This document shows, one piece after another, positions 29,349-41,760 of a stretch of 64,000 nucleotides of DNA. A model generated the notes under the pieces. It made no database searches. It worked only from the letters and a program-made list of their open reading frames with translations, and was not told the DNA's origin. How positions within the stretch are numbered: the first letter of the stretch is position 1; each line of letters begins with the position of its first letter. The DNA is from Paramacrobiotus metropolitanus. Its lineage: Eukaryota > Tardigrada > Eutardigrada > Parachela > Macrobiotidae. The stretch lies in assembly GCF_019649055.1 (NCBI RefSeq), contig NW_026570383.1:62001-126000 (forward strand), in the 5' to 3' direction. The position numbers were made by a program, and so were the translations under genes.

Positions 29349-29540
29349 GGTTATATTTTTATTTTGTGGATTACTAAGCTAATCTCTAATAAGGTGTGGG
29401 AGCATGTTGCGGTGATTTGGTCTCGCATAGAATTAAAGGAAACCTCGTGGATTATAATTTTGTCAGGCGCCTGGCACTGGCTCATATTGCAAAATTGCCT
29501 GTACGTATCTACGATTACAAATTTAATTAAGTTCATGTTT
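29349..29540 (+). repeat. Displaced right end of repeat copy B
   Basis: The sequence from GGTTATATTTTTATTTTGTG onward matches 3575-3740 of copy A, including CTAATAAG, GTGATTT and the CGTGGATTATA stretch. In copy A the two sides are contiguous, which identifies this as the other half of the interrupted copy. Confidence 0.85.
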
Positions 29541-30000
29541 TAATGTATGTCAATATTTACATTATTGAATTTAACTTAAGTTTTTCAATTAATTTAAATC
29601 TGCATGCGCGAATTTGCATGTAAGTTTGACTGTACTGCGAACCTCGTACAGAATAGAAAAGGCAGCTGCGGATAATTAAACTTTTATTATTAATTCTGCA
29701 GCAAATTGCTAGAAAAGTCTGACATGTATTAAAAAATTTAGTTGTACAATTGGAGTTGGAATTAAATCGATAACTTTAATCAATTGTGCTTAAAGAATTA
29801 CCAACAAATGTTTTGCCTTGTTAATCACAAGGGCACGCAGCATTTTGAACCTGTCATCTCTCGCAAAATATATTTATTGGAAATAATTTATTCTTATAAA
29901 ATCAATATTATTTTACGCAATAATCAGTAAGTACAAGCAGTCAGTGCGCACACAGAAATTTCGCGAAGGGAAGAAAACGCTAAGTCATGGAAAGGCCGTA
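29541..30000. other. AT-rich spacer, nothing recognised
   Basis: This is AT-rich DNA with many short A/T runs and no coding signal. It separates repeat copy B from gene-family unit 1. Confidence 0.5.
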
Positions 30001-30049
30001 ACGTTTAAGTGCGGGCTGCCAGACGCTGCCGCATTCTGGATATCTGCAA

Positions 30050-30484
30050 CCTGGCATTGGCTGCTGATTTATGAGCGGCGAGTGGTTATTTACATTGATT
30101 ACTTATTTACTGCACGATTGGTCGGGACAGTCGGGAGTGGGCGTGACTGGTGTATCCAACTGCAACAGGTAGCAGCTTCGCCTGACTCAACGCTGAAACT
30201 GCCAGACAGTCATTCTCGATCCAAAATTTTTCGTGACAGACAGACATTTTAACGTCTTCCCGATTATCGTCTTCTCCGAGTTTTCCTCCTCGAACTATCT
30301 CGTCAGACCTATTCATGTAAGTAGGAAAACTGGAAAGGACGTTCTAATACTATTCCCGAAATTATCTTTTCTCTGTGGTAAACCCTTGCACGATTGTAAT
30401 CAGACATTGTGTTTTCCCAGAACCGTTGGAACGTGAGAAACTATTCTTCGGTATTTCTTCCACACCGTATAACGCCGTCGTTTG
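30050..30484 (+). promoter_or_regulatory. Unit 1 promoter region and non-coding 5' exon
   Basis: ATTGGCT (inverted CCAAT box) lies at 30056, matching ATTGGCT at 46097 in unit 2 and ATTGGGT at 56626 in unit 4. Downstream text GCAACAGGTAGCAGCTTCGC (30160) resembles text at the same place in units 2 and 4. A non-coding exon is inferred at 30421-30484: acceptor TTTTCCCAG, donor TTTG|GTAAGT. Units 2-4 have an equivalent exon ending CG|GTGAGT. Confidence 0.5.
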
Positions 30485-31114
30485 GTAAGTTCTTCCTTTT
30501 CCTTAACGTTTTCATTAATTTCTTTGCATAGCTGTTAGAAATTCTCTATAATTTCTTTGAAATTATCGAGGAAACGTAACGACGGCTCCTGCTTTCGCTG
30601 ATTTACGGTTTTTCGCTGTTTCTCATTTAGTTTTCCCATATTGCTTTTTTTCAGATTTACGATAGGCTTTACTAAAGTTTTTACTGCTGTTAAAATTACA
30701 ATCTTCGTTTTACTGACATCGTTTAGTAGTTAGTACGTCTGGTTTAAATGAGTGCTTCTTGCTTCTGTTAAGTGCTGATTGAAAATCTGAGTGCTGATTT
30801 CGTAGGGAGCAGCGCAGTAAGCTGTAAGAAATTAAAAATTTCCATTGTCCAGTAATTTCGATTCTACCAGGTAATACAGTAATTATTTCTAGCGTTTTTA
30901 TCTTTCAGAAACTTCGGGTTTCGTTTTAATCAGGGCTGTTTAACGTGAAATCAGGCGAGAAATCTGCGTTAGCGTCTTTTGTGTGTGCCAGCAGCTCAGC
31001 GAGTTGATTTCATTACAGAAGCTAGGAAGCGTAATCAGTAATAAATTCTCAGCCAGAACCTCGTATCGCTCAGGAATATCGGGTTTTCAATCGAAAATTT
31101 TCGCTTATTCTGGC

Positions 31115-31200
31115 CGGGAAACCGAAGAACTTCGGCGGCCTTAAGATGATGCAAGGTGCCGTGCAATTTCATAAGTGGCGCACCTAATCGTGGCAGTTGG
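31115..31200 (+). promoter_or_regulatory. Conserved block in the 5' intron of unit 1
   Basis: The palindrome CCGAAGAACTTCGG, followed by CGGC...ATGATGCAAG, occurs here, at 57544 in unit 4 (perfect) and at 47050 in unit 2 (CCGTAGAACTTCGG). It lies roughly 430-640 bases after the non-coding exon. Conservation inside an otherwise diverged intron suggests a regulatory element. Confidence 0.5.
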
Positions 31201-31664
31201 AAATAATTTGGGAAAATTAGCGGGATTACTTTGCGTAGCGTGCGTGCGCCAGATTCCGTGTAAGCTATGACTTCAATTAACCTGTACGTAACTTTAAAAA
31301 AAGGAAGAAAAATTAACTTGTAGGAAGCAAAATTAATAAGCAACTACAAAGTTTTAATACGACGTAAAATCTGGATTCTAGCGCAGTACATAAGCACCAT
31401 GTTTAACCACAACGTATTCTGACGTTCAGCAATCAGGGAAACTGTTCAGCCGGGATTTCTGAGTTACTCCTCAGAAGAAGCCATGTACAGATACAGTGAT
31501 TTTTGCTACATACGACTACAGATGCGTGGCAAAAAAGAAAATCAGCATACAGTGTTGCCGCCGCTGTGAAAAATATGTTCCTATTGTTAGCAGCGCATCG
31601 ACTACATCTACTGCTTTCTAGCGCCACATTTACCTGCGGAACTGATTTTGTATTTTCAGAAAAC

Positions 31665-33088
31665 ATGACGTGGAGTAAGACCTTCGTGTATGCTTTGGCC
31701 TTTCTCGGTGCGGTTGGCGTCGCCGCGTGTTATTCGGCCGACATCCTGGATGATGTGGCGGAGCGGCTCGCCACCGCCCAGGGCTTGGCGAAAGAGTCGG
31801 CTATCGCCAATACACTGGTCACGCTGGTGGTGGTGATGTTTTGCTTGGGAGGCGTCGCGAATGTGGTTGAAGTAAGTTTAATTGAAGCGTCAATAATTTG
31901 GCAGTACATGACCGTAGTTGGAATGATTATCGAGCACACTTATCATTCTGTGTTACTGCCCGCTTAATAGCAACTATTGATCACTATTGGGTTATACAGC
32001 AATTGTTGTTACTCAAGTACTTGAAAAAACGACAATAATTTTCTGTGTTTTTTGCAAATAGAACACGTAGGAGTACCATAGCTGATGATACTACTAATTA
32101 TTGTTGCAAACCGAATCGTTTTGACATTTGTCGGAGCAGTGTTCGCTAATGCAGCCAGTGTGTTAAGTGCGGTGTTCATTCGGTAATGTACTTATATTCT
32201 TTCAGAGCGTTGTTCATTTTAATTACGTAATCGCAGAATTAATAGGAAATTGGTACATAATTATTGGAAAATAATTACAGTGTTATCTTTATTAACCTTG
32301 AGTACAGAGGACAGCTCCATAAAACCAATAATAAAATAATTAGTTCAACCTGTAACGTAATTATGAGCAAGTGTATCTGTGACTGTAACGTATCTCATGT
32401 TCCCTAAGAAGTACACTAGGTTGTTTTAATGGCTTTCGGTTTCGGTTTGCCATGGCAACTAAGAAGTACTCGTAGCACAACTGATCTAGCGTTTCGTTTT
32501 AGTGCCGGAAACGCGGAATGATGCTCACGATGGGCCGTAGCGCTGGTCGGAACGACAGGGTACAGTATTATAGCACAACATTTACCGTGGAAAGTTAGCA
32601 ACGTGTTTCGTGTTCGCCCTGTAAATTGGTAGGCATTCGGTGTACTTTTTCAGGTGTCTTGGCTTGAAGCCAGTGTCCTGCCCGTTTCTGATCCCGATCG
32701 CGGGGCCCGTTACGTCGCCGCCAGAGACGCCATGTTTGAGTTTGCCAAGACCTGGACGCTTCCCAAGCCAAACCCGAACCACCAGTACCAGTTTCTGTTG
32801 GCGACGGTGGAGGTCATGGAACGACAGGTTGAAATCGCGTATCACTGGATCCAGCTAAAGATTACCGATGTGGAGGATCGCCTGACGGCCAGGATCGATG
32901 CCTTGGAGACCCAGATGGGGGCCAGATTCGATGCCCTGGAGACCAGAGTCGACGCCTTGGAGACCAACGTGGCTGCGAGATTTGAAGCCTTGGAGACCAA
33001 CGTGGCGGCGAGATTCGAGCACCAGAACATGATGATGGTTGTCCTGTTCCAGCACCTCGACATCCCGGTGCCCGCGGCCCAGCCATAA
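31665..33088 (+). CDS. Unit 1: small single-pass membrane protein with coiled coil (two coding exons)
   Basis: Exon 1 is 31665-31871 (69 codons, phase 0, donor GAA|GTAAGT); exon 2 is 32654-33088 (acceptor TTTTTCAG), giving 213 residues. The ATG lies five bases after a splice acceptor (TATTTTCAG, 31659). Residues 1-24 look like a signal peptide (TFVYALAFLGAVGVAAC), residues about 25-48 form a short outside segment, and IANTLVTLVVVMFCLGGVANVV is a membrane segment. Exon 2 begins with a block shared with unit 4 (ARDAMFEFAKTWTL ... HQYQFLL ... ERQVEI), then has ALET(Q/R/N)-type repeats of a trimeric-looking coiled coil (residues about 135-195) and ends PVPAAQP. A type I topology is inferred. The family is unrecognised. 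The frame is intact, so it is probably functional. Confidence 0.7.
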
Positions 33089-33190
33089 ATGGCTTTGTGT
33101 GCTGCCTTAATGCCCGCGTATTTGCTTATTTAACTTTTTTTTGCGGGCTTTTTGAATTTGGGCGCTCAAAGCGCCGGTTTGTTGTTGTTT

Positions 33191-33207
33191 GGGCTATGCC
33201 CTTTTTG
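33191..33207 (+). other. 3'-UTR hairpin plus T-run, unit 1
   Basis: GGGCTATGCCCTTTTTG, about 100 bases after the stop codon, forms a short GC hairpin followed by T5. Unit 4 has GGGCTACGTGCCCTTTTTT at 60380, also 120 bases after its stop. No AATAAA was found close by in either unit. Confidence 0.4.
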
Positions 33208-33829
33208 TTGTGACTTTCGAACTTCTTAGTTCGCACTTCCCGTGCAGTTTCGCTACTGATTCCCTCCGATGCTTTTAAGCGACCACTTTCAATAAGTGCA
33301 AGTTGAATACGCGAAGAAACAAACTGCTGCTAACTACGTTATTTACTATTCTTACTTCGGAATCGTAAACACATGAGATATAAGTTTGAGCAGTTCCCCT
33401 TACTAACGACGCAGATAAATTTACAAATTATGAAGAAAAATACAACTACCGCGTTTAGAAATACGAGAGGAGAAAGATAAGAAGGGCAGTAAACAATCCA
33501 AACGGCGAAATTCCAAAACCATCCGTTCGAATGACACCGGAACACTAGTGGAAGTAGAAATTTTGGTTTGCATACTGCAGCTAGATAGAAGTGAATGCCG
33601 TGATAAGAAATCTGATCATTTTCCGTTGACGTGGTTAATACAAATTTGCAAGGAACCGTACAGTAAATTTACGCATCGCTTATTGCTATGCTACACAATT
33701 AAGACGCTCGCGGTTCTTATACCTTCTAGTTTCAATAAAACGTCCAATCTCGCGCCGGTACGTAATTTCATGGCGCTGTACTTTTAAGCAGAATACACGG
33801 TGCAGCAATCAAAACAGAAAACCTGTCAT

Positions 33830-36800
33830 TATTTATCATCGCCTAACAGCTACAGCTAAACAGAAAGCCAAATCAACAGGCTGCGCTGGATGTTTTTCGG
33901 TCTCCGTGAGCCAGGCTGGAACGAAAACGGCACTGCAGTCAGCAGATAAAGAAGGAAGGCTGTGGCACATATTAAGCAGAGCAACATCTGCGCGTGGTGA
34001 GTGGTGAATCAGCCAGTCATATCTGGCCATTATCCAGTGTTGATGCTTCTCCGACACGTGCGTTTGGGATCGGCATGGTAGTTATTTATTAGCCGTGCAC
34101 GTATGCACTAACTTTTAAAAATTACGCTTTTTACGCTGCATTTCTCATATCTTGCAGTGAGCGCGGTCAAGGTCATGGTCGTCCTGTCTGTTGCCATCTC
34201 GACCGTGCCCGTTTGCCGGAAGTGCGACACGTGCCGGTTAGTATGCTGTTCGGATTTGCCCTCTTCTTGAAACGGAATGAAAAAGCAATGATCGCAAACG
34301 GAGAAATATATACAGGATAATGAAATTCCCACGATTATTATGAATACCATAATTATGAAAACCTTTATACGACGCACCTCGGTAGTGGAGTCACTTCATT
34401 TATCACTCACTACTGGCGCGCGGTGAAGCGAGGCTACTTCACCGTTAAAGACCAGAGAATTTCCGCCGGAAACTCGCTGATCTTGAACCGTGAACAGGCC
34501 AACACGATCACCCGTTCCATCCAGCTAAAAGAGGTGTACAACATCCGCTGATACCGTGGTACGTCCCAGAAGATAACATGGTAGTTCACGTTGACGATTC
34601 TTAATTGTGTCTTCAACTGAAATACAAAAACAATGAGCCGCATGCGTAATTGCCATAATACCTACAAGAAAGCGAAAATATACAAAATAATGCAGCAGCG
34701 CGCATCGTATTTAATCGGCTAGAATATTACATAAATCTGCAATAAAGCTCAGCTGGGCTGGGAATCCTGTGATCATAAATCCTCATGCGTAATGATTTCA
34801 GACTAAATTCAGCATGTTGTTTAGCAGTATGTACTATATAAGCACACGTGTACAGCATTAGTTAAGAGAACTGAATTAAATCTCGCAATAGTGCGCAGTA
34901 ACCTACAAACAAATAATCTACCTTCGCCAGATTGACCCCGGCGGAGGCTACGACCGCGACCAACTGCACGAGACCATCCAACGCCTTCGCTTGCGGTCCC
35001 AGGAGTACCAGGACGGGGATATCTGAGCGGACTCGCGCGTGGCGCTGATAATTTCTTCTCAGAACGCCACCGACCAGTGGTTGTGCGGGTCGGCGTCAGG
35101 GTTAACCCGCTGCCGCCACCCCTTGTTGATAAAGCGACCGTGTGGCATCGGTCCCGCTAAAGCAGCGCCCGCGGTGTTGGCGGTGCCGGTGGAGACGCGG
35201 TGTCAGGCGTTGATGGAGGAGTTTCGGAAGTATAAGCGGCGCAGCATGCTGGAGGATATCGAGGCGGTGCGGGACACCTGTTGGAAAGCGAATGTTGGAT
35301 AGATTTCTTGAAAAATAAAGCGGCTCAGACCTTTCTCAGCAGTTGCGGTGCGTGGGAAAATATGCCGCTGAGATAAACGAAGATCGATGCATTTTCGTCA
35401 GGGCGCCTTAGCTGCTCGTCGATTTGCGCACTTTCTACGTGCAGACGAAAAATAACCTATACCTATTGCAATTAGTACATTGAAAAATTGTCAGTTTATT
35501 ACGGAGGAGCTTGTCGCTGGTGTGAGATTAAAGGTTTCCTTCGGAGACTCACTGACGACTCACTGACTAGTGAACTGTGCATTAACCAATCTCGGGATTT
35601 TGCGCTCGATCGAGATACTGTACATGATCAAGCACACAATTCCGCCGAGGACAACGCCGTATTCCAGACTGCTGGTTCTTTGGGAACATCTCAACGGCAA
35701 CAGCAAATGAAAGATCTGACGGTGAATGCGCACAAGTCATACTGGAAAGCGAAAACATGCACACTACCTGCGTACATGAATATACCGTTTAGTGAGTGGT
35801 TTATCTACCTGCCTTACGTACGGAGCACTTTACCTTTCTCCAGTGCAGATTTTTTCCGGCACGTGCATCTGGGAGCGGCATCGTCGTCCACGCTTTCTGA
35901 ACTTCAGTAAGATGGTACGTACGAACTTCGCTGCTTCGTATGCGCTTTGTTGCACTGTACTTGATTGGTGTTTGTGGTGCTTGCCACTGGTTGCACTTTG
36001 ATTGGCATTTGTGCAGACCGTAGGGTCAAGGTCATGGTGGTGTCTTCCCAACTTCGGTAGCAGGATGGTTGTGGACTACTTGTTGGTGATAGGCACCGAC
36101 TTATGGTTTTGAGGAACAAATGAGAAAGTAACGTTGGCAAAACGGTCGAAGATGGTGGCCATTTACGATTCCGGCCCTCTTTTACATTCGCTAAGCACTT
36201 TATGCTGCGCATCTTAGGAAGGAACGTTTGGGTAATTCGTGCTGTAGACATGGTATCAGCCGCGTGCTATCGTAGTATTTCACAGAAAAGTATTAGATAA
36301 ATACATTATGCATGATTCAATTGACTGATTATTATGGTACTTAGGGAGTAATATTATTACGAATCCACACAAAAACACATCTTACGAGATACCTGGTAGC
36401 CACTGCCATCCCTCTAATGTGCTGGCGTTGACGCTAAGCTACTTTACAGTCGGAAGTCGCAATGTTTCCGTCGAAGACTCGTTGACCTGGAACCGTGAAC
36501 TGTCTGATCGTTCAACAGGTCCATCCAGCCTTCCGTGTGGATACATCCAGGAAGACAACGCCGTAGTCCATAAGGCTTTATAAGCATTTTATAAGCCTTT
36601 TCCCTTGGAAAACAAGTACACGCATACCTGTAAGTAAGAATAGAAAGGGATTTTGCGGTAGGACACATTTCACTCCGCTAATTCACCTGCAGAAAACTAA
36701 TTGTAAAGCAGAGTTCTGATTATAGGTGCAATTATTCAGAATAAATATTCGTGCGCGCTACCAACTATGCGCGAAAAATGCGTTGGTCTTTGTAAGCATT

Positions 36801-38130
36801 TACAGCGCATGGTCATTCGTAATCCTCCGTAATATTTCTAATTTGACCAGGCCGCAACACATTTAAAGTATTTGTAATCTGAATGTGCGGAATACGCAAG
36901 TATCACTGTAAAGCGTAAATCAAATAACACCGATCAATTACTCTGTAAGTTAATTTGGAGGAAAGCACACCGTAACGTGGGGACAGTGGGACGGTGGGGT
37001 ACTGCAAAGTGTGAACCGAAACGTAATACAGAAAAGAGAAAAAAGGAATAAATTTACAAGAAAGCCAATTTATCTAATGAAAGCACAACCATTTGGTGAT
37101 CGCGAAAGATCATAATGCGAAGCAGAAAGGGGTATAGTAAGGTACTGACGCTGTGGTGGTAGGAAGCGTCGTACATGTAGACTTTTTTACGAGATTGGTG
37201 TTGCTTATGTTGCCGCTAATTGGTTGATAATTGCTAGCTTCTATGACTCACTAGCGCCAGATTGATCCCATGTTAATTGCGGCGTTATCTCTCTCGAATT
37301 TCGATGTGCAATTTAGTCTTGACTGGAACATCTTTGAAATTGCAATTTAACAACAACATCCTGAATCTAAGATCTCTCGTGTCTTCTAGTAGCGAAAGCA
37401 TTAGTGTGTACCTACCGGAAGTCACATCCTTTTACCTAAAATCGGGATAATAACATCTTCCAGATAACACTCGAGCTCGTAGGAATAGGTAACTGCTTGG
37501 TAAGTAGAACTTCGACATAAGAAAACGTTTATCTTTCTTATTTTCCCACTTTGTCGATTGAGTAAGGTTTGGTCATCTAGTGCGGTAGTCGTAGTGCGAC
37601 TTCCGCATAGCATGTCAGTACCTTTCGCTGTCAGCGCAGTCAAACTACGACCACTAGTCCGAACGGATCGCTTCCCACTTCCCGTTTATAAAGGGCTTTT
37701 GCGGTGAAAGGCTTCACGTAATAAACGACATACGCCAAAAAAGCACGCCTTGACATACCACCAGACAAACACCAAAAGATCATCACCAACCACGATAGCA
37801 AGGCTCGGAAACCTTGGATACACAAGTAACATACACAAGTAACACAACTCAGGACTGGGAATAACGCACCGATTCTTCGCGAGGAATGCTGGAACTGCTG
37901 CGCAAGGTAACAGATCAAACTACGGATCTCATAGCGCAGAGATAAGGTAACTTGTCCGCGTATGGAGTTGCAACAAAAATTTAAGCTGCGCTTGTTGAAA
38001 GACATGGAGAAGGCTCTAAAGGGGATCTCTGCATTTAGCACGCAAAGTGCGCAGTTGCACGGACAAAACATACACTGGACACGATAAACTGGTAAAAGAG
38101 ATTGCATATTCAGAATGCAGGTCTCGATAG
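33830..38130 (-). repeat. Repeat unit copy C' (inverted orientation)
   Basis: Its reverse complement follows the order of copies A and B: the CCGGAAAAACACC-like module (33975-34060), TCAAGGTCATGGTCG (34168), palindrome module (34425-34490), fossil gene (34925-35320, plus strand), palindrome module again (36425-36500), GGCCTGGTCAAAT-like block (36850), and the CTGCATTTAGCACGCAAAGTGCGCAG block (38030, reverse of 4200). ORFs in it are not considered genes. The limits are approximate. Confidence 0.6.
34925..35320 (+). pseudogene. Fossil gene in copy C', unrecognised protein
   Basis: Coding-like blocks in order: DPGGGYDRDQLHETIQRLRL (34937 on), an interrupted segment containing CRHPLLIKRPCG (about 35110-35150), and LMEEFRKYKRRSMLEDIEA (about 35210-35270), followed by a frame change and an AATAAA at 35314. 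Copies B (minus strand) and D' give the same series. Comparison with D' indicates a C-terminal end of the type VPALRDAGPRPLKTEC. Frameshifts and stops make it non-functional. The molecular role is unknown. Confidence 0.45.
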
Positions 38131-38566
38131 ACTGGATAAGCAGCTTCCATGTGATTAGATTCCAATAAAATTAACTATAAATTATAAAATGAATATTATG
38201 AATACACGGAACCTCTTTTACGGGTTACCAAAGCGCGTCCACTTTCCACCATCCTACTACTGCGTGGGCGCTGATGCGAGGCTACTTCACCGTTAAAGAC
38301 CAGAGAATTTCCACCGGAAACCCGCTGATCTTGAACCGTGAACTGACCAAACGCTCACCCGATCCAAGTTCCAACCAGCCAGACGATGTATACAACACAC
38401 GCAGATACATCCAAAAAGATAACGCCGCGGTCCACACTATCGGACCCTAATTGCATCTTCAACTGAAAAGCAAAAACAACGAGGTGCTTGCGCAAATTGC
38501 CATAATATGTACGAGAAAGCAAAAATACATAATAATATAATGCAGCAGCACGCACCGTATTACACA

Positions 38567-38806
38567 TACGAGGCGTGTGTCCCTTGCTTAGATAGAGCGC
38601 ATTTGCCTTACCATAATTAGATAACTGTGCCCGTGTGAGATGTGAGCATCTGAAGTTGTCAACGACAGATTCTACAGATTTTCAAGTTCGCCCTAACGTT
38701 GCCATCTCTGGGTGGTTGACAGCGCTGCACAACACGGGCACAGAACAGTTATCTAAGTATGGTAAGGCAAATGCGCTCTATCTAAGTAAGGGGCACACGC
38801 CTCGTA
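38567..38806. mobile_element. Miniature inverted-repeat element, about 240 bp
   Basis: TACGAGGCGTGTG... at the left and ...CACACGCCTCGTA at the right are ends of inverted arms about 70 bases long (CTTAGATAGAGCGCATTTGC against GCAAATGCGCTCTATCTAAG). Copy C' at 34710-34745 shows the unoccupied site: CATAAATCTGCAATAAA against CATA[element]CCTGCAATGAAA. No transposase is present. Confidence 0.8.
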
Positions 38807-38989
38807 CCTGCAATGAAATTCAGCTGAATTGCGATCATAAATCATCATGCGTAGTATTTTCAGACCAAATTCAACAGGTTGCTCAGCAGTATGCATGAAC
38901 TACTGTATGTATGCACATGTATACAGCACTAGTCAAGAGTAATGAATTACATATCTCTCGCAAACCGCAATAGAAAAAAGGGAACCTCC

Positions 38990-39180
38990 AAAAATAACCC
39001 ACCTACGCCGGACAACTACGGCGCCATCTACGCCAGCCCCGACACCGTCCTCCTAGCGGCGCCGCATGCTGGAGGAGATCGAGGCGGTGCGGAAACGGCC
39101 GACGGTGCCGGCGCTGCGGGATGCCGGACCACGCCCGCTGAAAACCGAATGCTGAACAGATTTCCTGAAAAATAAAATAC
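38990..39180 (+). pseudogene. Fossil gene in copy D', unrecognised protein
   Basis: The first block reads PPTPDNYGAIYASPDTVLL, corresponding to the block at 2161-2307 (minus). It is joined by deletion to RRRMLEEIEAVRKRPTVPAL...KTEC and a stop, followed by AATAAA at 39171. The middle of the ancestral gene (present in B and C') is missing here. The function is unknown. Confidence 0.45.
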
Positions 39181-41760
39181 GGCTCAGACTTTTCTCAGTG
39201 GTGGTGGTGCGTGAGAAAATGCCGCTGAGCTAAACGAAGATTCATGCATATTTGTCCCTGCGTCCCAGCTGCTCGCCGAGTTGTACAGTTTCCACGCGAA
39301 AACGAAGAATAAATATTGCAATTAATACTTTAAATCATTGTCAACTTATCACTGAGGAGCTTGTCGCTGATCCAAGGTTACAGGATAATTTACAATTTGA
39401 AGGCAAAACGTTTCGCCGGGAACCCGCTGACCTTGAATTATGTATTAATCGACCTCTCGGTGGTGCGCTCAATTGAGATGCTGAACGTAGACAACTGACG
39501 CGAATCCGCTGAGGACAACGCCCTAATCCGAACTGCTGGTTCTATGTGAGGATCTCAACTGCAACAAGAAATAAAAAATCTGACGCAAATGCGTACAAGC
39601 CATATCAGAAAGCGAAAACATGCACACCGCCTGCTTACATGAATACATCTTCTGCGTAGTGAGCGAGGAATCTTACCATCTCCGAATCTCCGTGTAGATA
39701 CTTTTCACGGGACGCTTATCGCGGAGCGGCACGGTCTTTCACGCTTCCGCGCCGCGGTAAGATGGCATGAATTCCGCTGCTACATGCTGGGACTCACAGC
39801 ACGTGGAGTGGCGTTTGTGCAGACAGGAGGGTCAAGGTCACGGAGCTGTCTCCCCAACTTTGGGAGTCAGGTGCTTGTCGACCACTTACTGGCTGTTGAT
39901 ACCATGTGGTTTCGGGGAATATATGAGAAAGTAACGTTCGCAAAACGGCCCAAGGTAGTGGGTATTTACGAATCCGGTATCTTTTACGTTCACTATAGGC
40001 ACCTGGCGAAGGAACGTTTGGGTGTTGTGTGCTGTAGAAATCGTATCGACCGCGAGTACTCGTAGCATTTCGCACAAAAATAATAGACAAATACATTATG
40101 GACGATTCAGTTGACTGATTATCACGGGACATAGGGAATAACATTATCACGTATCTACGAAAAAAATATTTAACGAGGTACCTGGTAGCCGAATGTGCTG
40201 GCACTGATGCGAAGCTACTTCACGGCAGTCGCAAGGTTTCCGCCGAAAACTCGTTGACTGCAGTCCAGCCACCCGTGTGTGCAACGCATGTAGATACACC
40301 CAAGAAGATAACGCCGTAGTCCACACTGCTGGTTTTTTATAAGAAACTCACGGATCTTGAACACGCGAATTAGTTAGTGTAACCGCTCGTCAGTCGTCCA
40401 GGACATTCGTTCAGATGCGGTAGCAACTCGCGCAGTTTTTTTGGAGAGCACAACACCGCCATCCTCGGTGACGCATTTGCATTTTTCGATGCATTTGCAC
40501 TGAAACAGCAAAAGGAAGAACTGCGAATCAATAAAATTACACATCATACGCGTTTACAAATGCCGTCACGATTTACCTCCTGCACATTTCTGTCTTCAGG
40601 AAAGATGAAAATGGAGCTGTTATAGCAGTACCCAATACACATGGCCATCCATAATCATCCGTAGTATTCCATAAAATATTACTTAATTTGTCCGGGCCAT
40701 AACACGCTTGAAGTATGTACCGAATACGCAAATGTCACTGTGCAGGGTAAACCAGGTAACAATAAAACATGCAACTTTGTAAAGCAAGCGTATACCCCAG
40801 TTTGTGAAATATTTCACGGAATAACGTGCATATTACAGCATTGTTAAGTATAAACCAGAAATAATGAAAATAAATATAAAAAAGAAAGAGGTGATAAATT
40901 CACAGGAAAACTGATTTAACTAATGAAACCACAACCATCTGGTGATCGTGAAAAAAGATAATACGAAGCAGAAATCGTGTAACCGTTATACAGGTTGGCT
41001 TTTTCATCCGCTGGCAGCGCAGGCAAGCTATAAACGAACCATGTGAACGATTAGTCCAAACGAATCGCTTCCCCATCGATAAAGTTTTTCGCTGTGAACA
41101 ACAAACACAGAACGATCATTACTGTGCAGTATTCACCAACCACGATAACGGGGGTAGGAAACCCAACTCAGGACTGGGAATAGGCGCATTCATACCGTCC
41201 GTCTTGTCCAGAAACTTATCCAAACTTAGCTGTCAGACATGAAAAGCTCGACAATCGTGTTCTTCAGAAAACGATCCTTTCCAAATGGTGAAACATCCTG
41301 ACGCTTTCCGTAACAGCCATCAAAACTGCAACTTCGCATCGAACCTGAAGTTGGCTTAACAGTTTGATCGTTATAAACGCAGTGATTCTTTGCAACGAAT
41401 ACAGGTACTGCTGTGCAAGGTGACAGACAAAAATTATGGATCAGAAAGCCAAGAGATAACTTTTCCCGCAGAGCTGTTCAAGTTGCAACAAAACTGAAAG
41501 TGTTGAGCTTGTTGAAAGACTTGGAATATTTCTCTATGGAGCACGCAAAATGCACAGTTTGCAGGCACAGCCATATCTTACTGCAGGATAGCTGATAGCA
41601 CCATGATAACCATTTGGAACGTGGAAGAGATAACAAATCCAAGGTAAACGGCTTGACAGATTGGAAGTTTAGCGAGGCTTGTCACGCTTGTGATTGTGGA
41701 GAACCTCAGGGACAGATGTCGCGTGCAGATTGTACGAGTAATACCAGTTCATAGTCTCCA

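Larger units (their letters stand above)
38240..41760 (-). repeat. Repeat unit copy D' (inverted orientation)
   Basis: The second inverted copy runs in the same order as C': palindrome module (38270-38345), fossil gene (38990-39180), TCAAGGTCA (39832), palindrome module (40198-40260), GGCC(C/T)GGACAAATT-like block (40690) and the TTGCGTGCTCCATAGAG-like block (41540, reverse). It is interrupted by a foldback element at 38567-38806. At the far end, CCTCAGGGACAG (41710, reverse of 4062) matches copy B. The limits are estimated by eye. Confidence 0.6.

Noticed and set aside
31503-31664. N-terminal extension of the unit 1 ORF upstream of 31665
   Set aside because: It crosses the splice acceptor TATTTTCAG at 31659 and is absent in the other units; the ATG at 31665 begins a signal peptide as in units 2 and 4.
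37640-38107. Minus-strand ORF of 155 codons
   Set aside because: Falls in repeat copy C' opposite sequence that is non-coding in the other copies; no conservation of the protein.
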